Below, in pieces: positions 34,288 through 44,385 of a stretch of 64,000 nt of DNA. Each line of letters opens with the position of its first letter. The first letter of the stretch is position 1. The DNA comes from Hyphomicrobiales bacterium. GTDB taxonomy: Bacteria; Pseudomonadota; Alphaproteobacteria; Rhizobiales; Rhizobiaceae. Both the position numbers and the translations under genes were made by a program. The stretch is taken from contig UBNQ01000020.1 of assembly GCA_900466875.1 (NCBI GenBank), positions 248,001 through 312,000 on the forward strand, in the 5' to 3' direction. The notes beneath the pieces are model-generated. The model worked only from the letters and a program-made list of their open reading frames with translations, did not search any database and had not been told where the DNA came from.

Positions 34288-35795
34288 GCGAAGATCCCGT
34301 GCATGAACCATTTGTGCGATCCAGTCTCCGGATCGAGGCCGTCGCCGGACCGAAAGATCCAGAAGCGCTCGCCATCATCGTTCTCGATGACGAAATAGTC
34401 TCGGACGGCTTCCAGCTCGTTTGGCAGCATCCACCACTCGCCAAAAATGCGCTCCGGGCCGTCGGCCCGTTTGACGCGGTGGCGCTTACCACGCCAGGTG
34501 ATGGTAGCGGGCGGATAGTCCGGCATCATCGCGATCGCCTGGATCTGCTCGGGTCGGCTGAAGAGACGGACCGGACGTCGCCAATGACTGACCCACCCGT
34601 CTTCGGCGGATTCCGCGACCGCTGAAACCCGTTGGACGCTGCGCTCGGGGATATCGGAGGCGAAGGGCACCACGCGATAGACCCGCTGGCCACGATTTGC
34701 GAACACATCGATCAATGGCGTGATATCGCTGTTCTCTTCCTCGACAAGCGAGGAAACCTTCTGCTCTTGCGCCAAGGGCTCGGCGGCGACGGCCACCAGC
34801 GTCAGCTTCTCGATGCCGAAGCCGGGTTCAATCTTTTCGGTTCGGTCGCGGAAGAGCTTGGTCAGCCAGGCCACGTCGCGCGCGGGCTTGGCCGTTCCTG
34901 CCCGTACCGCCTGGATCGTGTTGTCGACCTTGTGGACGATCAGATCCGTCCGCCGCGCACCGAGGCCGCGCTTCTCAAGCTCGGCAACAAGCTGCACGAC
35001 CAGCCGGCCGACGTATTTGTTGATCGTCTCGGCGGTGCCAATCGGCTCCTGGAACGATCGCGAGACCTCGACGAGATCGGCGGTTCGGATGGGATCGATC
35101 GGCTCATTCATGCGTCCGAACATCTGGTCGAGACGGCGGCCGACTTCCGGCCCGAAGCGAAGCGCCAGCGGCGCCCTTGGCGTGTTCGACAACTCTCCGA
35201 TCGATTGGAAGCCGAGCACTCGCAGATCAGCCACGACCTTTTCCGGAAGCCTCAGCAGGGAAATCGGCAGTCTCTCGACGGCGCGAACAATCTCGCCGCG
35301 CGGCACGATGACCGTATCACGCTTGATTGCCCGCACGCAGGCATGTGCCGCGCCCCAGGTGTCTGCGATTGCGACCCTTGCGGTGAGCTTTCTGGCACGG
35401 AACATGTTGACGATACCGGTGATCATTGGTTGCTCGCCACCCTGGAGATGATCGGCCCCTTCCGTATCGAGCACGAGGCCATCGACGCCATCGACGGCCA
35501 CGATCGGCGAATAGTGGCCAAGCGCCCATAACCCAAGGCGATCTAGCGCCATGGCATCGGCCGCTGGATTCGCATCGACGAGCATAAGTCCCCGAAAAAT
35601 CGCCTGCGCCTTGGCGGCCGGCATCCCCACCCTGACGCCGATCTGTCTGGCGGCGTGATCGGCCGCCGACACCCAGCGCTTGGCTCCGCTACTGGTGATG
35701 ACGGCGATCGGGCGGTCATCCGGAATGGCGGGATCGTCCCGCCTCATCCTGTCCGTGGCCAGATCCGGAAGATAGATGGATACGACCCTTGTCAT
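34284..35795 (-). CDS. imuB: ImuB, catalytically inactive Y-family polymerase-like protein
   Basis: A 503-residue Y-family relative. The usual catalytic acids are missing: the first motif reads [14 protein letters not shown] rather than HVDMDAFFA, and the second [13 protein letters not shown] rather than SIDEAYLD. This is typical of ImuB, which acts as the clamp-binding adaptor for DnaE2. The ATG at 35795 gives the conserved start [12 protein letters not shown]. Its first 80 bases overlap the end of imuA, unusually long coupling. Confidence 0.95.
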   Translation of the reverse strand: MTRVVSIYLPDLATDRMRRDDPAIPDDRPIAVITSSGAKRWVSAADHAARQIGVRVGMPAAKAQAIFRGLMLVDANPAADAMALDRLGLWALGHYSPIVAVDGVDGLVLDTEGADHLQGGEQPMITGIVNMFRARKLTARVAIADTWGAAHACVRAIKRDTVIVPRGEIVRAVERLPISLLRLPEKVVADLRVLGFQSIGELSNTPRAPLALRFGPEVGRRLDQMFGRMNEPIDPIRTADLVEVSRSFQEPIGTAETINKYVGRLVVQLVAELEKRGLGARRTDLIVHKVDNTIQAVRAGTAKPARDVAWLTKLFRDRTEKIEPGFGIEKLTLVAVAAEPLAQEQKVSSLVEEENSDITPLIDVFANRGQRVYRVVPFASDIPERSVQRVSAVAESAEDGWVSHWRRPVRLFSRPEQIQAIAMMPDYPPATITWRGKRHRVKRADGPERIFGEWWMLPNELEAVRDYFVIENDDGERFWIFRSGDGLDPETGSHKWFMHGIFA

Positions 35796-36468
35796 CACAC
35801 GCTCCGACGTAAAACTCAGCACACTCGCCCGCACGCGATCTCATCAACTCAAGGAACCACCGAGTCCGTCCAATCCCCGGGACCGGAAGCTCTTCTGACG
35901 GAAGCACGCTCACCCGCCATCTGGTGGTGGATGCCGTCGGCTGGCCGAAGTCGTTTGCCTCGGTCTGCCGCCGCCATCGCCGGACCGCCAAAGCGATGGT
36001 CCCGGTTCGCTCGGCCACAAGCTGTAGCCGTCTGCTGACGACCATAGGCAGCCTGACCAGCTCCCCGACGACAGCACCCAGGCTGCCATGCGACAACGCC
36101 TCCTCCATGTTGGCGGCGACGTCCTCTTCGTTGTCAGACTCGACAAAGATCACCCTCGACGAATCCAAACCCACCTGAGCGAGCGCCGGGAAAAACAGAT
36201 CCGGTCGGGTCAGGCACCAGACCACTGGTCCCCTGGTCCTGGCTGCAATCCCCGCGGCAAATAATGCCGCCGCGGCACCATCCACCGTTCCCGAGCCGCC
36301 GCCCGCAAATTCATGCAGAGCGCCATTGGCCAGCCCGCCGCCCGGAAGAATGGCATCGAGTTCCGCGATGCCGAAAGGAAGACAGCCGGCCTTCTTCGCC
36401 CCCTCTCCTTCGATCGAAGAGATGCGTTCGCGCAGATCTGCAAGGACTTGAGCGCGGACAGCCGACAT
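35716..36468 (-). CDS. imuA: ImuA, RecA/SulA-like protein of the mutasome
   Basis: A 250-residue protein of the ImuA group: ELDAILPGGGLANGALHEFA corresponds to the RecA-fold start, with a degenerate Walker A, then GPVVWCLTRPDLFFPALAQV and the LAVRRWRRQTEAND region. ImuA interacts with RecA and ImuB. The ATG at 36468 lies about 70 bases downstream of the SOS box. It is the first gene of imuA-imuB-dnaE2. Confidence 0.92.
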   Translation of the reverse strand: MSAVRAQVLADLRERISSIEGEGAKKAGCLPFGIAELDAILPGGGLANGALHEFAGGGSGTVDGAAAALFAAGIAARTRGPVVWCLTRPDLFFPALAQVGLDSSRVIFVESDNEEDVAANMEEALSHGSLGAVVGELVRLPMVVSRRLQLVAERTGTIALAVRRWRRQTEANDFGQPTASTTRWRVSVLPSEELPVPGIGRTRWFLELMRSRAGECAEFYVGACDDKGRIHLSSGSGHGQDEAGRSRHSG

Positions 36469-36536
36469 CGGTCGCGGAATCCTTCCGGTTCGCGTTGATT
36501 GAAATAGGACGACATCATGCCGCCAGAACAGTTGAT

Positions 36537-36551
36537 GTTCTGTATCTGTTC
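36537..36551 (-). promoter_or_regulatory. LexA (SOS) box of the imuABC operon
   Basis: GTTC (36537-36540), TGTATCT, GTTC (36548-36551) is an exact alphaproteobacterial LexA site GTTC-N7-GTTC, reading GAAC-N7-GAAC on the operon strand. It lies 69 bases before imuA. Damage-induced expression of the cassette follows from the established LexA regulon. Confidence 0.85.
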
Positions 36552-36789
36552 CGTTACGGAGGAGGAGTCAAGCGGGAGAAAAATAGGAATACAGTCTCAT
36601 GATTTTAGAGATTCTGCAGATTCCGGTTTTGAATCAGTTGGCTACGTCCGGCGGTCGGTCACATGGCAGCCAAAAAGAAAATTTGAGAGGACCACGTCCA
36701 CTCCCAGAGTCTGGCAGGGCGTACGTTTGAAGCCTAATCACTCCCCGGTTTACGATCTCGCCACGACGCTGAAGCAGGTAAAGGAGCCA

Positions 36790-36999
36790 ATGATCAAGGT
36801 CGAGTGCCGGACATGTGGACGGTCAGACGCGCTCGAGCGAAAGGTCCTTGTCCGCAAGCATGGCGCGGGGATGACTTTTGCCCGGTTGCGGCGGATGGCT
36901 GCAATGGGGTGCGATCGTCTGATCAGCGCCGATGGCGACCAATGTCACACGTGCTTTCCCTGCCTCCAATCGCCAGTGCTTTCACCCGATCACGATTAA
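36790..36999 (+). CDS. Small zinc-ribbon-like hypothetical protein
   Basis: A 69-residue protein beginning MIKVECRTCGRSDALERK, with CxxC, a helical middle (FARLRRMAAMGCDRLIS) and a closing CHTCFPC. The paired CxxC motifs suggest a zinc-binding fold. AAGGAG lies only three bases before the ATG at 36790, so the true start may be further upstream in the same open frame, which extends to 36517. Confidence 0.55.
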   Translation: MIKVECRTCGRSDALERKVLVRKHGAGMTFARLRRMAAMGCDRLISADGDQCHTCFPCLQSPVLSPDHD

Positions 37000-37088
37000 A
37001 GGGCCTGTCTACCAGCGGATAAAAACGTCTGCCCGCTTGCCATGACGCTCATCCGCGCCAGATCCCATTCGATGTAAGGAGTATCGGG

Positions 37089-37334
37089 ATGGCTGAAATC
37101 AACGACTGGTTGGATGATCGCATCCAAGAGATCATCAACTCACCTGGGTTTCATGAGAACAAGGCAGAGTTTCGCGATCAGGCAAAAATCCTGATCGTGA
37201 GCGGCGAGGCTGAGGGTTTTACGGTCGCCCAAATCAAGGAAGCTTGCGGAGGAGATGTCGAACGATATCTGCTTGATCAGCAAAATGCGATGACCGACGT
37301 CGAGCTCCAGCGGAAAATCGACGAAGATCCCTAA
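37089..37334 (+). CDS. Small hypothetical helical protein
   Basis: An 81-residue acidic protein, largely helical: DWLDDRIQEIINSPGFHENK, AEGFTVAQIKEACGGDVERY. A good AAGGAG ribosome site precedes the ATG. No family is recognised. Confidence 0.65.
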   Translation: MAEINDWLDDRIQEIINSPGFHENKAEFRDQAKILIVSGEAEGFTVAQIKEACGGDVERYLLDQQNAMTDVELQRKIDEDP

Positions 37335-37427
37335 GGTGCAGCGTCGGCAATGGTTGGTTGCGCCTCTCGCTGCCGGCCACGAAACCAGCACCTACGGCAT
37401 GCCGCGGCAATTCTGAGGAGAGCAGCG

Positions 37428-37802
37428 ATGGTCAAACGACTGGGCGTATGCCTGTGCGGAAAGGTGACATACAGTGTCGAGGGTATGCCGATACGCGTCG
37501 GAATCTGCCATTGCACTGACTGCCGGCAGGAAAGCGGTTCGGCATTCACCTATTTCGGCATCTGGCCCGCTTCCGCATTTGAGACGTCCGGTGAGACGGA
37601 TCAATATGCGGGGCGCCAATTCTGCCGATCCTGCGGCTCTCGGCTGTTTGCCTATGATGCCAAGGAAGCCGAAATCAAGCTTGGAAGCCTGCAGGATGCG
37701 CCAACCGGTCTCGCGCCAACCTACGAGCTTTGGATCAAGCGCCGTGAGCAATGGCTGCCTGCACTGTCAGGCGCTGAACAGTTCGACGAGGACCGAATAT
37801 AG
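37428..37802 (+). CDS. GFA family (glutathione-dependent formaldehyde-activating-like) protein
   Basis: A 124-residue beta-sandwich zinc protein. The Cys ligands are visible in CLCGKVTY, CHCTDCRQESGSAF and CRSCGSRLF. The family includes formaldehyde-activating enzyme homologues, but most members have unknown substrates. GAGGAG precedes the ATG at 37428. Confidence 0.9.
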   Translation: MVKRLGVCLCGKVTYSVEGMPIRVGICHCTDCRQESGSAFTYFGIWPASAFETSGETDQYAGRQFCRSCGSRLFAYDAKEAEIKLGSLQDAPTGLAPTYELWIKRREQWLPALSGAEQFDEDRI

Positions 37803-37814
37803 GGAGGAAACCAA

Positions 37815-38069
37815 ATGGAAAATGCATCGAAAAAGCTTGCCGATGAGTACAGGCGCCTTGGGGGGCACCGTGTCGCCGTGATTGACGACAACCTTGGGTC
37901 CTCCCGCGACTGGGATGGGGATTCCCCTGAAGCAGACGCATTCTGGAGGGCAAAAATCGCCCCGTTGTCCGACCGCGAGCGGCGGGATGTCGAAACTTTC
38001 CTCCCGTCGTTGAACGACGAACTAGGGGATGTAGTGCATGAATGTCGAAGCCATCACCTTTCACGCTAG
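37815..38069 (+). CDS. Hypothetical protein paired with cupin gene
   Basis: An 84-residue protein: ENASKKLADEYRRLGGHRVA, then a helical segment (DRERRDVETFLPSLNDEL). It starts twelve bases after the GFA gene with GGGAGGAAACC upstream and overlaps the cupin gene by 32 bases. No family is recognised. Confidence 0.6.
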   Translation: MENASKKLADEYRRLGGHRVAVIDDNLGSSRDWDGDSPEADAFWRAKIAPLSDRERRDVETFLPSLNDELGDVVHECRSHHLSR

Positions 38070-38532
38070 CGACTGGGTCCCCAACAACCAGGAGCTTCCA
38101 GTCCTCGTTTTCAACGCCGCTTTGCCTGAAAGTGGTTTCGAATGCCTGTTTGCAAGAAATGGATGGGCGAGCATCTGGACGAACGGCGTGTTCACCTACC
38201 AGCATTACCATTCGGGTGCCCACGAAGTTCTCGGTGTCGCCGCCGGCACGGCGACCTTGCTCATCGGCGGCCCTGGCGGCCGTCAGTTTGACGTGATAGC
38301 AGGTTCCTGCCTCGTCCTGCCCGCGGGAACCGGCCATCAAAACCTCGGATCATCTGGCGACTTTCAGGTTGTGGGTGCCTATCCGCCCCGTCAACACGCC
38401 GATATCCAGACGTCGGCAGCGACCAAAGAAATGGTGGCCAAGATCGACGGCCTGCCCCTGCCGGACACTGATCCTGTCCAGGGGCCCTCCGGAGCTCTCA
38501 CTAAACTGTGGCGTAAGCCGACGACGGCATGA
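38038..38532 (+). CDS. Cupin-domain protein
   Basis: A 164-residue single cupin of the YjlB type. The metal-binding segments are HYHSGAHEVLGV with GGPGGRQFDV, and LVLPAGTGHQNLGSS. A stress or sugar-binding role is possible but the substrate is unknown. It is the last gene of the GFA-hypothetical-cupin operon and abuts the end of ligD, which converges on it. Confidence 0.85.
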   Translation: MNVEAITFHASDWVPNNQELPVLVFNAALPESGFECLFARNGWASIWTNGVFTYQHYHSGAHEVLGVAAGTATLLIGGPGGRQFDVIAGSCLVLPAGTGHQNLGSSGDFQVVGAYPPRQHADIQTSAATKEMVAKIDGLPLPDTDPVQGPSGALTKLWRKPTTA

Positions 38533-41196
38533 TCAAGCGACAGCTTTCGTCAGCCTCGCCAGCCGCTTGATGGCCTGCGCCAGCGGCCTTTGCCCCTCGC
38601 AATAATCCTGCCAGGCCGCGCTCTTTTTCAAAAGGGCAGGCACGGTCTTCACCGTAAACCGCTTTGGATCGAGGTCGGCTTTAACCTGCGTCCAGGTAAG
38701 CGGCATCGAGACTGTCGCACCAGGGCGAGCCCGCGGTGACAACGGCGCCACTGCCGTCGCCATGCGATCGTTGCGCAGATAGTCGAGGAAGATGCGCCCC
38801 TCGCGCTGGTTTTTGGCCATCTTGATCAGATAGCGTTCCGGGTTGTCGAGAGCCATCTGCTCGCAGACTTCATGGGCAAAGCCTTTCGCCTCGTCCCAGC
38901 TTATTTTCTTGCCCTTTGGCACCGCCAAGGGCGTGACGACATGCAGGCCCTTTCCGCCCGTCGTTTTGCAGAAGCTGATGAGGCCCAGATCCTCCAGGCG
39001 ATCACGGATTTCCCGCGCCGCTTCGACGACGGTAGAGAAGTTGACGTCTGGACCGGGATCGAGATCGAAGACCAACCGTCCGGGGACCTCGGGCTGATTG
39101 GGCTCACAGTTCCATGGATGAAGTTCGACGCCGCCAATCTGGGCGATGGCCGCCAGCCCCTCCACCCGGTCGATCTGCAGGTAAGGCTTTTTGTCGCCGA
39201 ACACAGTAACAAGCTCAAGCAGGTTGGATGTCCCCGGCATGGCATGGCGCTGGAAAAACTGTTCACCACCAATCCCATCCGGCGTGCGGATGATTGAACA
39301 GGGCCGGCCTTTGATGTGGTCGATCAACCATGCGCCCACAGCCTCATGATAGTGCGCAAGATCGAGCTTGGTGACCGGCTCGTTGTCGCCGGCGTCCGGC
39401 CAAAGCGGCTTATCGGGACTGGAAATCATGACGCCCATCACGTCCACCTTCGCCCCCTTGCGAAAACGCTTGGGCGCCGGCTTGTCGGTTTCCGGATCAG
39501 GCACCTCGTTTTCGACCGGAGATGCAGGTGTCTCGACCTCGACCTCGTCGGCCGGCTTGTCTTCCCGCAAGCCTTTGAATGCTGCCTGCCTCACCTGACC
39601 GTCGGCGGTCCACCCGGCAAACTCGATTTCTGCGACGAGTTCCGGCTTGAGCCAGACGATATCGGCGGATTTCTTCGGCGCACCGATGCCGGTGAAGGGC
39701 GATTTCGAGGTCTCCATCTCCTTCAGTTTTGGCAACAATGTCTCAACGACCTTTGCGCCATACCCCGTGCCAACCCGGCCGACATAGACGAAATGATTGC
39801 CGCGGTTGACGCCGACGAGCAGAGAGCGGAATCGGCCGTTGGTCTTGGCATAGGCGCCGATTACCACTTCATGGCCAGCGCGGCATTTCGACTTAGCCCA
39901 TGTCTCGGAGCGGCCGGACTGATAGGGCGCCTTTGCCTGTTTTGAAACGATACCTTCCAGCGAAAGACGGCAGGCGGATTTCAGCACCGCATCCCCGCCG
40001 GTCTCGAAATGTTCGACGAAGCGAACAAGCGGATCGTTGCCAGCGTCGGAGAGAAGCGCCGCTAATCTGTCCTTTCGCTCGGTCAGCTCCAATTCGCGCA
40101 GATCCTCATCTCCGGCGAAGACGAGATCGAAGGCGAAGTAAACGAGATCATCCGTCTTGCCCTCCGATAGCGCCGCCTGAAGAGCGGCAAAATCGGGTGC
40201 GCCGTTTTCGTCCAGCGCGCAGATCTCCCCGTCGATAATGCAATCGGGAAGAGAAGACGCTGCCGAGGCAATAGCCGGCCATTTTTTCGTCCAGTCGAGA
40301 CCCTTCCTTGTCTTCAGCGTGACCTCGCCGTTTTCCACCCGCATCTGGATCCGGTAGCCGTCGAATTTGATCTCATGGATCCAGCCTTTGCCGGAGGGTG
40401 GGCGATCCAGCGTCTCGCAAAGCTGGGGCGCAATGAAGTCCGGCATGGCCGATGAAGGGCGTTCGACCGCGGTCGGTTTCTTGGATGCTTTTGGCTTAAT
40501 GTTACGGCCGGCCTTGCGCTCCTCGGCCGCCAGACCCTGGCTGCTGTCCCAGACGGCATCGGCGGCGACCGCCGCTTCCGTTAGTATGAACGGCGTCGGT
40601 TTGCGGCCCTTGCCGGAAGCAATGGTCTCCATAGTTCGGCCTGACGCAACGGATTTGAGGTTTTTCTCAAGCACGGCCGCGCCATCTCCGTCGACGGAGA
40701 ATTCGTCGTGATGCTTGATCAGCAACCAGTTGATCCGCTTGCCGCCGTCGCGGTCGTGGCGCATACGAACAAGCACGAAGCTGCCATGCAGCCGATCGCC
40801 CTTCAGCGTGAACTTGAAATCGCCTTTCGCCAGTGCGTCTTCCGGGGACCGGTTGCCTTCCGGCTCCCAGTAGCCGCGATCCCAGAGCATCACCGTACCA
40901 CCGCCATACTCGCCCTTGGGAATGGTGCCTTCGAAATCACCATAGTCGAGCGGGTGATCCTCGACCTCGACGGCCAGCCGCTTGTCGCCGGGATCGAGGG
41001 ATGGTCCTCTGGTCACCGCCCAGGATTTGAATACCCCATGGAGCTCGAGGCGAAGATCGTAATGCAGCCGAGTGGCGTCGTGCTTCTGGATCACGAACCG
41101 CCGGCGGTTCGATGATCTGACTTCAACGTCTCCGCTTGGTTCTGCGGTTTTCTTGAAGTCTCGCTTGGCACGGTAGGTCGAGAGGTTATCGCCCAT
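38533..41196 (-). CDS. ligD: ATP-dependent DNA ligase D (NHEJ)
   Basis: An 887-residue three-domain LigD in the Pseudomonas order. The 3'-phosphoesterase domain (about 30-170) has [19 protein letters not shown]; the ligase domain (about 245-500) has the adenylation motif EIKFDGYR with nucleophile Lys; the C-terminal primase-polymerase domain (about 585-870) has [11 protein letters not shown] metal-binding aspartates and [13 protein letters not shown]. The ATG at 41196 removes a non-conserved leader. It works with the Ku proteins encoded 26 kb away. No RpoE2-type site was found immediately upstream. Confidence 0.97.
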   Translation of the reverse strand: MGDNLSTYRAKRDFKKTAEPSGDVEVRSSNRRRFVIQKHDATRLHYDLRLELHGVFKSWAVTRGPSLDPGDKRLAVEVEDHPLDYGDFEGTIPKGEYGGGTVMLWDRGYWEPEGNRSPEDALAKGDFKFTLKGDRLHGSFVLVRMRHDRDGGKRINWLLIKHHDEFSVDGDGAAVLEKNLKSVASGRTMETIASGKGRKPTPFILTEAAVAADAVWDSSQGLAAEERKAGRNIKPKASKKPTAVERPSSAMPDFIAPQLCETLDRPPSGKGWIHEIKFDGYRIQMRVENGEVTLKTRKGLDWTKKWPAIASAASSLPDCIIDGEICALDENGAPDFAALQAALSEGKTDDLVYFAFDLVFAGDEDLRELELTERKDRLAALLSDAGNDPLVRFVEHFETGGDAVLKSACRLSLEGIVSKQAKAPYQSGRSETWAKSKCRAGHEVVIGAYAKTNGRFRSLLVGVNRGNHFVYVGRVGTGYGAKVVETLLPKLKEMETSKSPFTGIGAPKKSADIVWLKPELVAEIEFAGWTADGQVRQAAFKGLREDKPADEVEVETPASPVENEVPDPETDKPAPKRFRKGAKVDVMGVMISSPDKPLWPDAGDNEPVTKLDLAHYHEAVGAWLIDHIKGRPCSIIRTPDGIGGEQFFQRHAMPGTSNLLELVTVFGDKKPYLQIDRVEGLAAIAQIGGVELHPWNCEPNQPEVPGRLVFDLDPGPDVNFSTVVEAAREIRDRLEDLGLISFCKTTGGKGLHVVTPLAVPKGKKISWDEAKGFAHEVCEQMALDNPERYLIKMAKNQREGRIFLDYLRNDRMATAVAPLSPRARPGATVSMPLTWTQVKADLDPKRFTVKTVPALLKKSAAWQDYCEGQRPLAQAIKRLARLTKAVA

Positions 41197-41260
41197 TGGT
41201 TCGCTGATCCTTGAACGCAAAACGAAACGGAGCCGACATCATGCTGGCCCCGAAAACTAC

Positions 41261-41569
41261 TCAGCGTCCCGAAACGCGGATCGCCCCGGCGTCGCCGAGA
41301 GTGCGTTGGACAGCAGCGATCTGGTCGGCAGCGATATCGACCGAAACTTCGATTTCTCCCTCGAGCGCGCCGTCATCCCGTGAGCCGCCCTCATGTGATG
41401 CATCGCCACCAGAAGGTCTCGAGCCTGTCGTGTTTCGCTCAGTCGCTGCCTGGATGAAGATGTCCGGGCGTGAAATACCCTGCTGCTGCACCAGGTGCTC
41501 GACGGCGAGGTCTGCTGCTTCGCGCGTATCAAACGTAGCGCGGATTGTGGTGGTGCTATCGTCGGCCAT
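41261..41569 (-). CDS. Conserved stress-type protein
   Basis: A 102-residue protein with IRATFDTREAADLAVEHLVQ, a central Gly/Ser/Asp-rich linker and a final IAADQIAAVQRTLGDAGAIR. This is the ferredoxin-like alpha-beta pattern of general-stress YflT-like domains. It lies 64 bases upstream of ligD on the same strand, so co-transcription is possible. Confidence 0.7.
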   Translation of the reverse strand: MADDSTTTIRATFDTREAADLAVEHLVQQQGISRPDIFIQAATERNTTGSRPSGGDASHEGGSRDDGALEGEIEVSVDIAADQIAAVQRTLGDAGAIRVSGR

Positions 41570-41655
41570 GAGGCTCTCTCCTGTTTCCTTAGGTCACAAC
41601 TACAAACGCGGGGAAGCGCGGCTGGTTTCCTTGATCGACGATGATTGAATCTAAG

Positions 41656-41680
41656 GGAACCTTCCACCTCAGAGAGTGTT
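41656..41680 (+). promoter_or_regulatory. RpoE2/EcfG-type promoter
   Basis: GGAAC (41656-41660), 18 bases, TT (41679-41680), 27 bases before the ATG at 41707. Confidence 0.6.
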
Positions 41681-41706
41681 CATCGATGGAACCCAGGAGG
41701 ACACCG

Positions 41707-42177
41707 ATGACCCCGCCGAAATCACCAGCAGTTGAGGCTCTTGAACAAGAACAAGCCCGACAGTCCCGCGATGTTGGATCTGAGCTCGAGGATGGTCTCA
41801 AGTCCACATTCCCGGCCTCCGACCCGGTCTCGGCGACAACAACCTCCAACCCAACCGGGATCGTGCCGTCTCCCCCGAAGGAGGCTGGCTTTGGCTCGGA
41901 CGCGCCGCTCGTGGATAAGGCTCTGGCCGCGACAAGGGAGCCGGAGCTGACTGATGGGACGACATTTGCGGCGTCCCGCGAAGAGCTTGAAGCTCTAAAG
42001 GCGGAGGTAGCACGCCTGCGGGAGAGCGCCAGCGAGATCGGGTCGGCGACATTGCGCGTCGCGAAGGCGCAAGCCGCCGACGTACTTGTAGACCTGAAGG
42101 AGCGCATCCGTCGCAAGCCATTGCCGGCAGTTGGTATCGCCGCCGTCATGGGCTTCGTCTGGGGCATGACGCGTTGA
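41707..42177 (+). CDS. Membrane-anchored DUF883-like protein
   Basis: A 156-residue protein. The N-terminal half is acidic and disordered, with LEDGLKSTFPASDPVSATTT, a motif common in small rhizobial stress proteins. The C-terminal half is a helical ElaB/YqjD-like segment (EELEALKAEVARLRESASEI) ending in a Gly-rich membrane helix (PAVGIAAVMGFVWGMTR). AGGAGG precedes the ATG. Confidence 0.75.
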   Translation: MTPPKSPAVEALEQEQARQSRDVGSELEDGLKSTFPASDPVSATTTSNPTGIVPSPPKEAGFGSDAPLVDKALAATREPELTDGTTFAASREELEALKAEVARLRESASEIGSATLRVAKAQAADVLVDLKERIRRKPLPAVGIAAVMGFVWGMTR

Positions 42178-42229
42178 TGTGACCTTAAGTTGCCCAGACC
42201 GTTCAAAGTGAACCAAAATGGAGGAAAAA

Positions 42230-42439
42230 ATGGCCAACCCGGAAGACGATGCAAAAGGTCAATACGCGCCGTCCCAGGCAAATCCACATGCATCCGGCGT
42301 CCACAGCGCCAAGCCAACTGTAATCACCGGATCCGAGGACGCTACAGAGCATAAGGTCCCGCCCGGTCAGAAAGGCCCCAAGAAAGATTGGGACATCAAT
42401 TTCGATCCCGCTGCAAGCAGTAAGACAAGCAACCGGTGA
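42230..42439 (+). CDS. Small disordered hypothetical protein
   Basis: A 69-residue polar protein rich in Pro, Gly, Lys and Asp (KVPPGQKGPKKDWDINFDP). GGAGG precedes the ATG at 42230; an in-frame ATG at 42218 would bury that site. It follows the DUF883-like gene and may be co-transcribed. Function unknown. Confidence 0.55.
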   Translation: MANPEDDAKGQYAPSQANPHASGVHSAKPTVITGSEDATEHKVPPGQKGPKKDWDINFDPAASSKTSNR

Positions 42440-42796
42440 GACGCGAGTCATTGTCCAAAAGATCTTGAGAGAAGAAAAGAAGCTGCGATGATCGAGGAAA
42501 AGACAGATATTACCCGTAGCGACCCCGCCGTGACGGACAGATCGCGAGAAACTGAATAAAGCGCCCGAGGATGGGCTGCGTGATTCCTAGGGCATCACAT
42601 TTAAGGACCAGGTCTAATCTAGATGAGTTTCGTCGCTATTCCCTGCCGCTAGGTGCCGGACATTTCCCAGTGAACGGCATCTAGCCCTCAATCAGCGCTT
42701 GCTCTGTATTATATCATTTACCTAATATTCGGGCGACGCCGGGAACTTGCCCCGTCGAACAACGTTCTCTTGCGGCAATATGTAGGGAGTTGAACA
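42440..42796. other. Intergenic region with a candidate regulator site
   Basis: This interval holds a 23-codon frame (42488-42559) too short to call and an AT-rich element at 42712-42728 shared with the ArsR gene promoter. No other gene is seen. Confidence 0.5.
42712..42728. promoter_or_regulatory. Candidate NolR/ArsR-type operator upstream of DUF982 gene
   Basis: TATCATTTACCTAATAT matches the sequence at 44635-44651 at 16 of 17 positions. The other copy lies in front of the NolR-like ArsR gene. This copy lies 69 bases before the DUF982 start. Shared control by the ArsR protein is inferred. Confidence 0.45.
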
Positions 42797-43054
42797 ATGT
42801 CTGGTCCAAACGCACGATGGAATGAGCCTGTGGAGATCGCTTTCCCGTCCGGCTCGCATAAGGTTAGCGGTCCGTTCGAGGCACTCGCGCACATGACGGA
42901 GAACTGGCCTGCTGCGCAGGGACTTGATTTCGTACGCGCGCGTAGTGCCTGCCGCGGCGCGATCGCAGGTCACAGAACTGTCGACGAGGCGCGGATCGCG
43001 TTCGAAGCGGCTGCCAGCGAGGCCCGCAAGCAGTTCGATCTCCGCCGACATTAG
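42797..43054 (+). CDS. DUF982 family protein
   Basis: An 85-residue DUF982 protein: RWNEPVEIAFPSGSHKVSGP, the EALAHMTENWPAAQGLDF region, ARSACRGAIAGHRTVDEARI and AFEAAASEAR. The family is abundant on rhizobial plasmids with unknown function. Its 3' end abuts the broken end of a GGDEF pseudogene, so it may have arrived with the event that truncated that gene. Confidence 0.88.
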   Translation: MSGPNARWNEPVEIAFPSGSHKVSGPFEALAHMTENWPAAQGLDFVRARSACRGAIAGHRTVDEARIAFEAAASEARKQFDLRRH

Positions 43055-44174
43055 CATTGGGCGCGTGTGCTTCATCCGTGCGAGGATCCCCTCCGCTGCC
43101 GCCTCCCCCGTCAGCTGATCACCCGCAACAATAACAACAAACTCATCGCCCCCCCGTGCGTGCCACAAGATCGCTTTCCCTGACGGCTGAGGTCAGGCGC
43201 GCGGCTGTGGTCTGCAGGACGACATCTCCCATCGCGTGGCCATGAGCATCGTTAACCTCCTTGAAGCCATCGAGGTCGAGTGCCAGGACAGCAAAACCGT
43301 CAACAGACTTCAATGCAGCAAATTCCATCGAAAGCCCACGCCGGTTAAGCAATCCTGTCAAAACGTCGGTACGCGCCGTCTCCTCCAGCATCTCGATCCG
43401 ACGTCGTTCTTCGGTAAAATCGATTGCCATTCCGACAATATTGACCGGTCGGCCGTCATTGTCTCGTAAAAGCCGCCGATCGCAACGCATCCAGCGTTCG
43501 CCGTGGACGGTGTCGAGACGATACTCGGCGACATTCTGATCGAGCTCACCAGCAATCAGCGGTGTAAGATCGGCCTGGGCGCCATCGTTAACGTTGACCC
43601 TGTTGACGTAGCGCTCAAGATCGAGGCGCGCCGCCGTCGGGCCTCCGATAAACTGAGCCAGTCGATCCGAGGTCTCGAACTTGCCTGTCAGGATGTCCAT
43701 CTGCCAAAAACCGCCACGAACAGCTTCAAGCGCCAACTCAAGCTGCGCCGCCCGCTCGGCGAGCTGACGCTCATGCGCCTTGTGGCGGGTGATGTCCTCG
43801 ATCTGTGATATGAAGCGAACGACCTTGCCTCCAGCATCGCGCATCGCGGCAACATGGATCAGGACGTGAACGATCTCGCCGAATGGCCGGAGATAACGCT
43901 TCTCGATCGTGTAGCCATCCCGCCTTCCCTGCAGCACCTGCTGGAACAGGATCAGGTCCGCCTCGATGTCGTCCGGATGGGTAAAGTCTCTGAAATGCGT
44001 TCCGAGCACCTTCTCTAGAGGGAGCGCGAGAAGTTTGGCGAAAGCGGTGTTGCCTCGAATGATACGGCCCCCAAGATCGACCAGGGCGATCCCTATCGGG
44101 GCATTCTCGAATGCAAAGTCGAACAGCGCCAGGCGGGTTTCAGGATCATCGGCCGTATACGGTTCCGCTACCAT
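43055..44174 (-). pseudogene. PAS-PAS-GGDEF diguanylate cyclase, frameshifted and truncated
   Basis: From ATG 44174 (GGAGGAAAG upstream) the frame encodes two PAS domains (about 15-130 and 150-265) and the first half of a GGDEF domain (TDVLTGLLNRRGL, VLALDLDGFKEVNDAHGHAMGD). At 43148-43154 a run of seven G on the coding strand replaces the six needed for TGGDEF, giving TGGR and a stop. In the next frame GGDEFVVIVAGDQLTGEAAA continues but homology ends near 43070, where the DUF982 gene lies antisense. So there are two lesions: a homopolymer insertion and a 3' truncation. Confidence 0.8.
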
Positions 44175-44385
44175 CTTTCCTCCAAAGACAAGAGCATCAC
44201 GGCGATAGGTGTGTTTTGGGGGATGATAATCAAGGTGGCGGCCAGCATTGTCGCGCAATGGCAGGCTGCATTTGCGCAGGCTCCTTGATGTCAGACGCTG
44301 TCGAAATTATCTCGGGCCTCATCGGAATAATCGAAGGCGCTGATATGGGGCGACCTTCGAGACCGCTAAGATCAGGGAGGAAAAC

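Noticed and set aside
41213..41228. Possible LexA box upstream of ligD (GAAC-N7-GAAA)
   Set aside because: The second half-site is imperfect; ligD is not an established LexA target in these bacteria.
42488..42559. 23-codon frame MIEEKTDITRSD
   Set aside because: Too short to support, no family, and only a fair start context.
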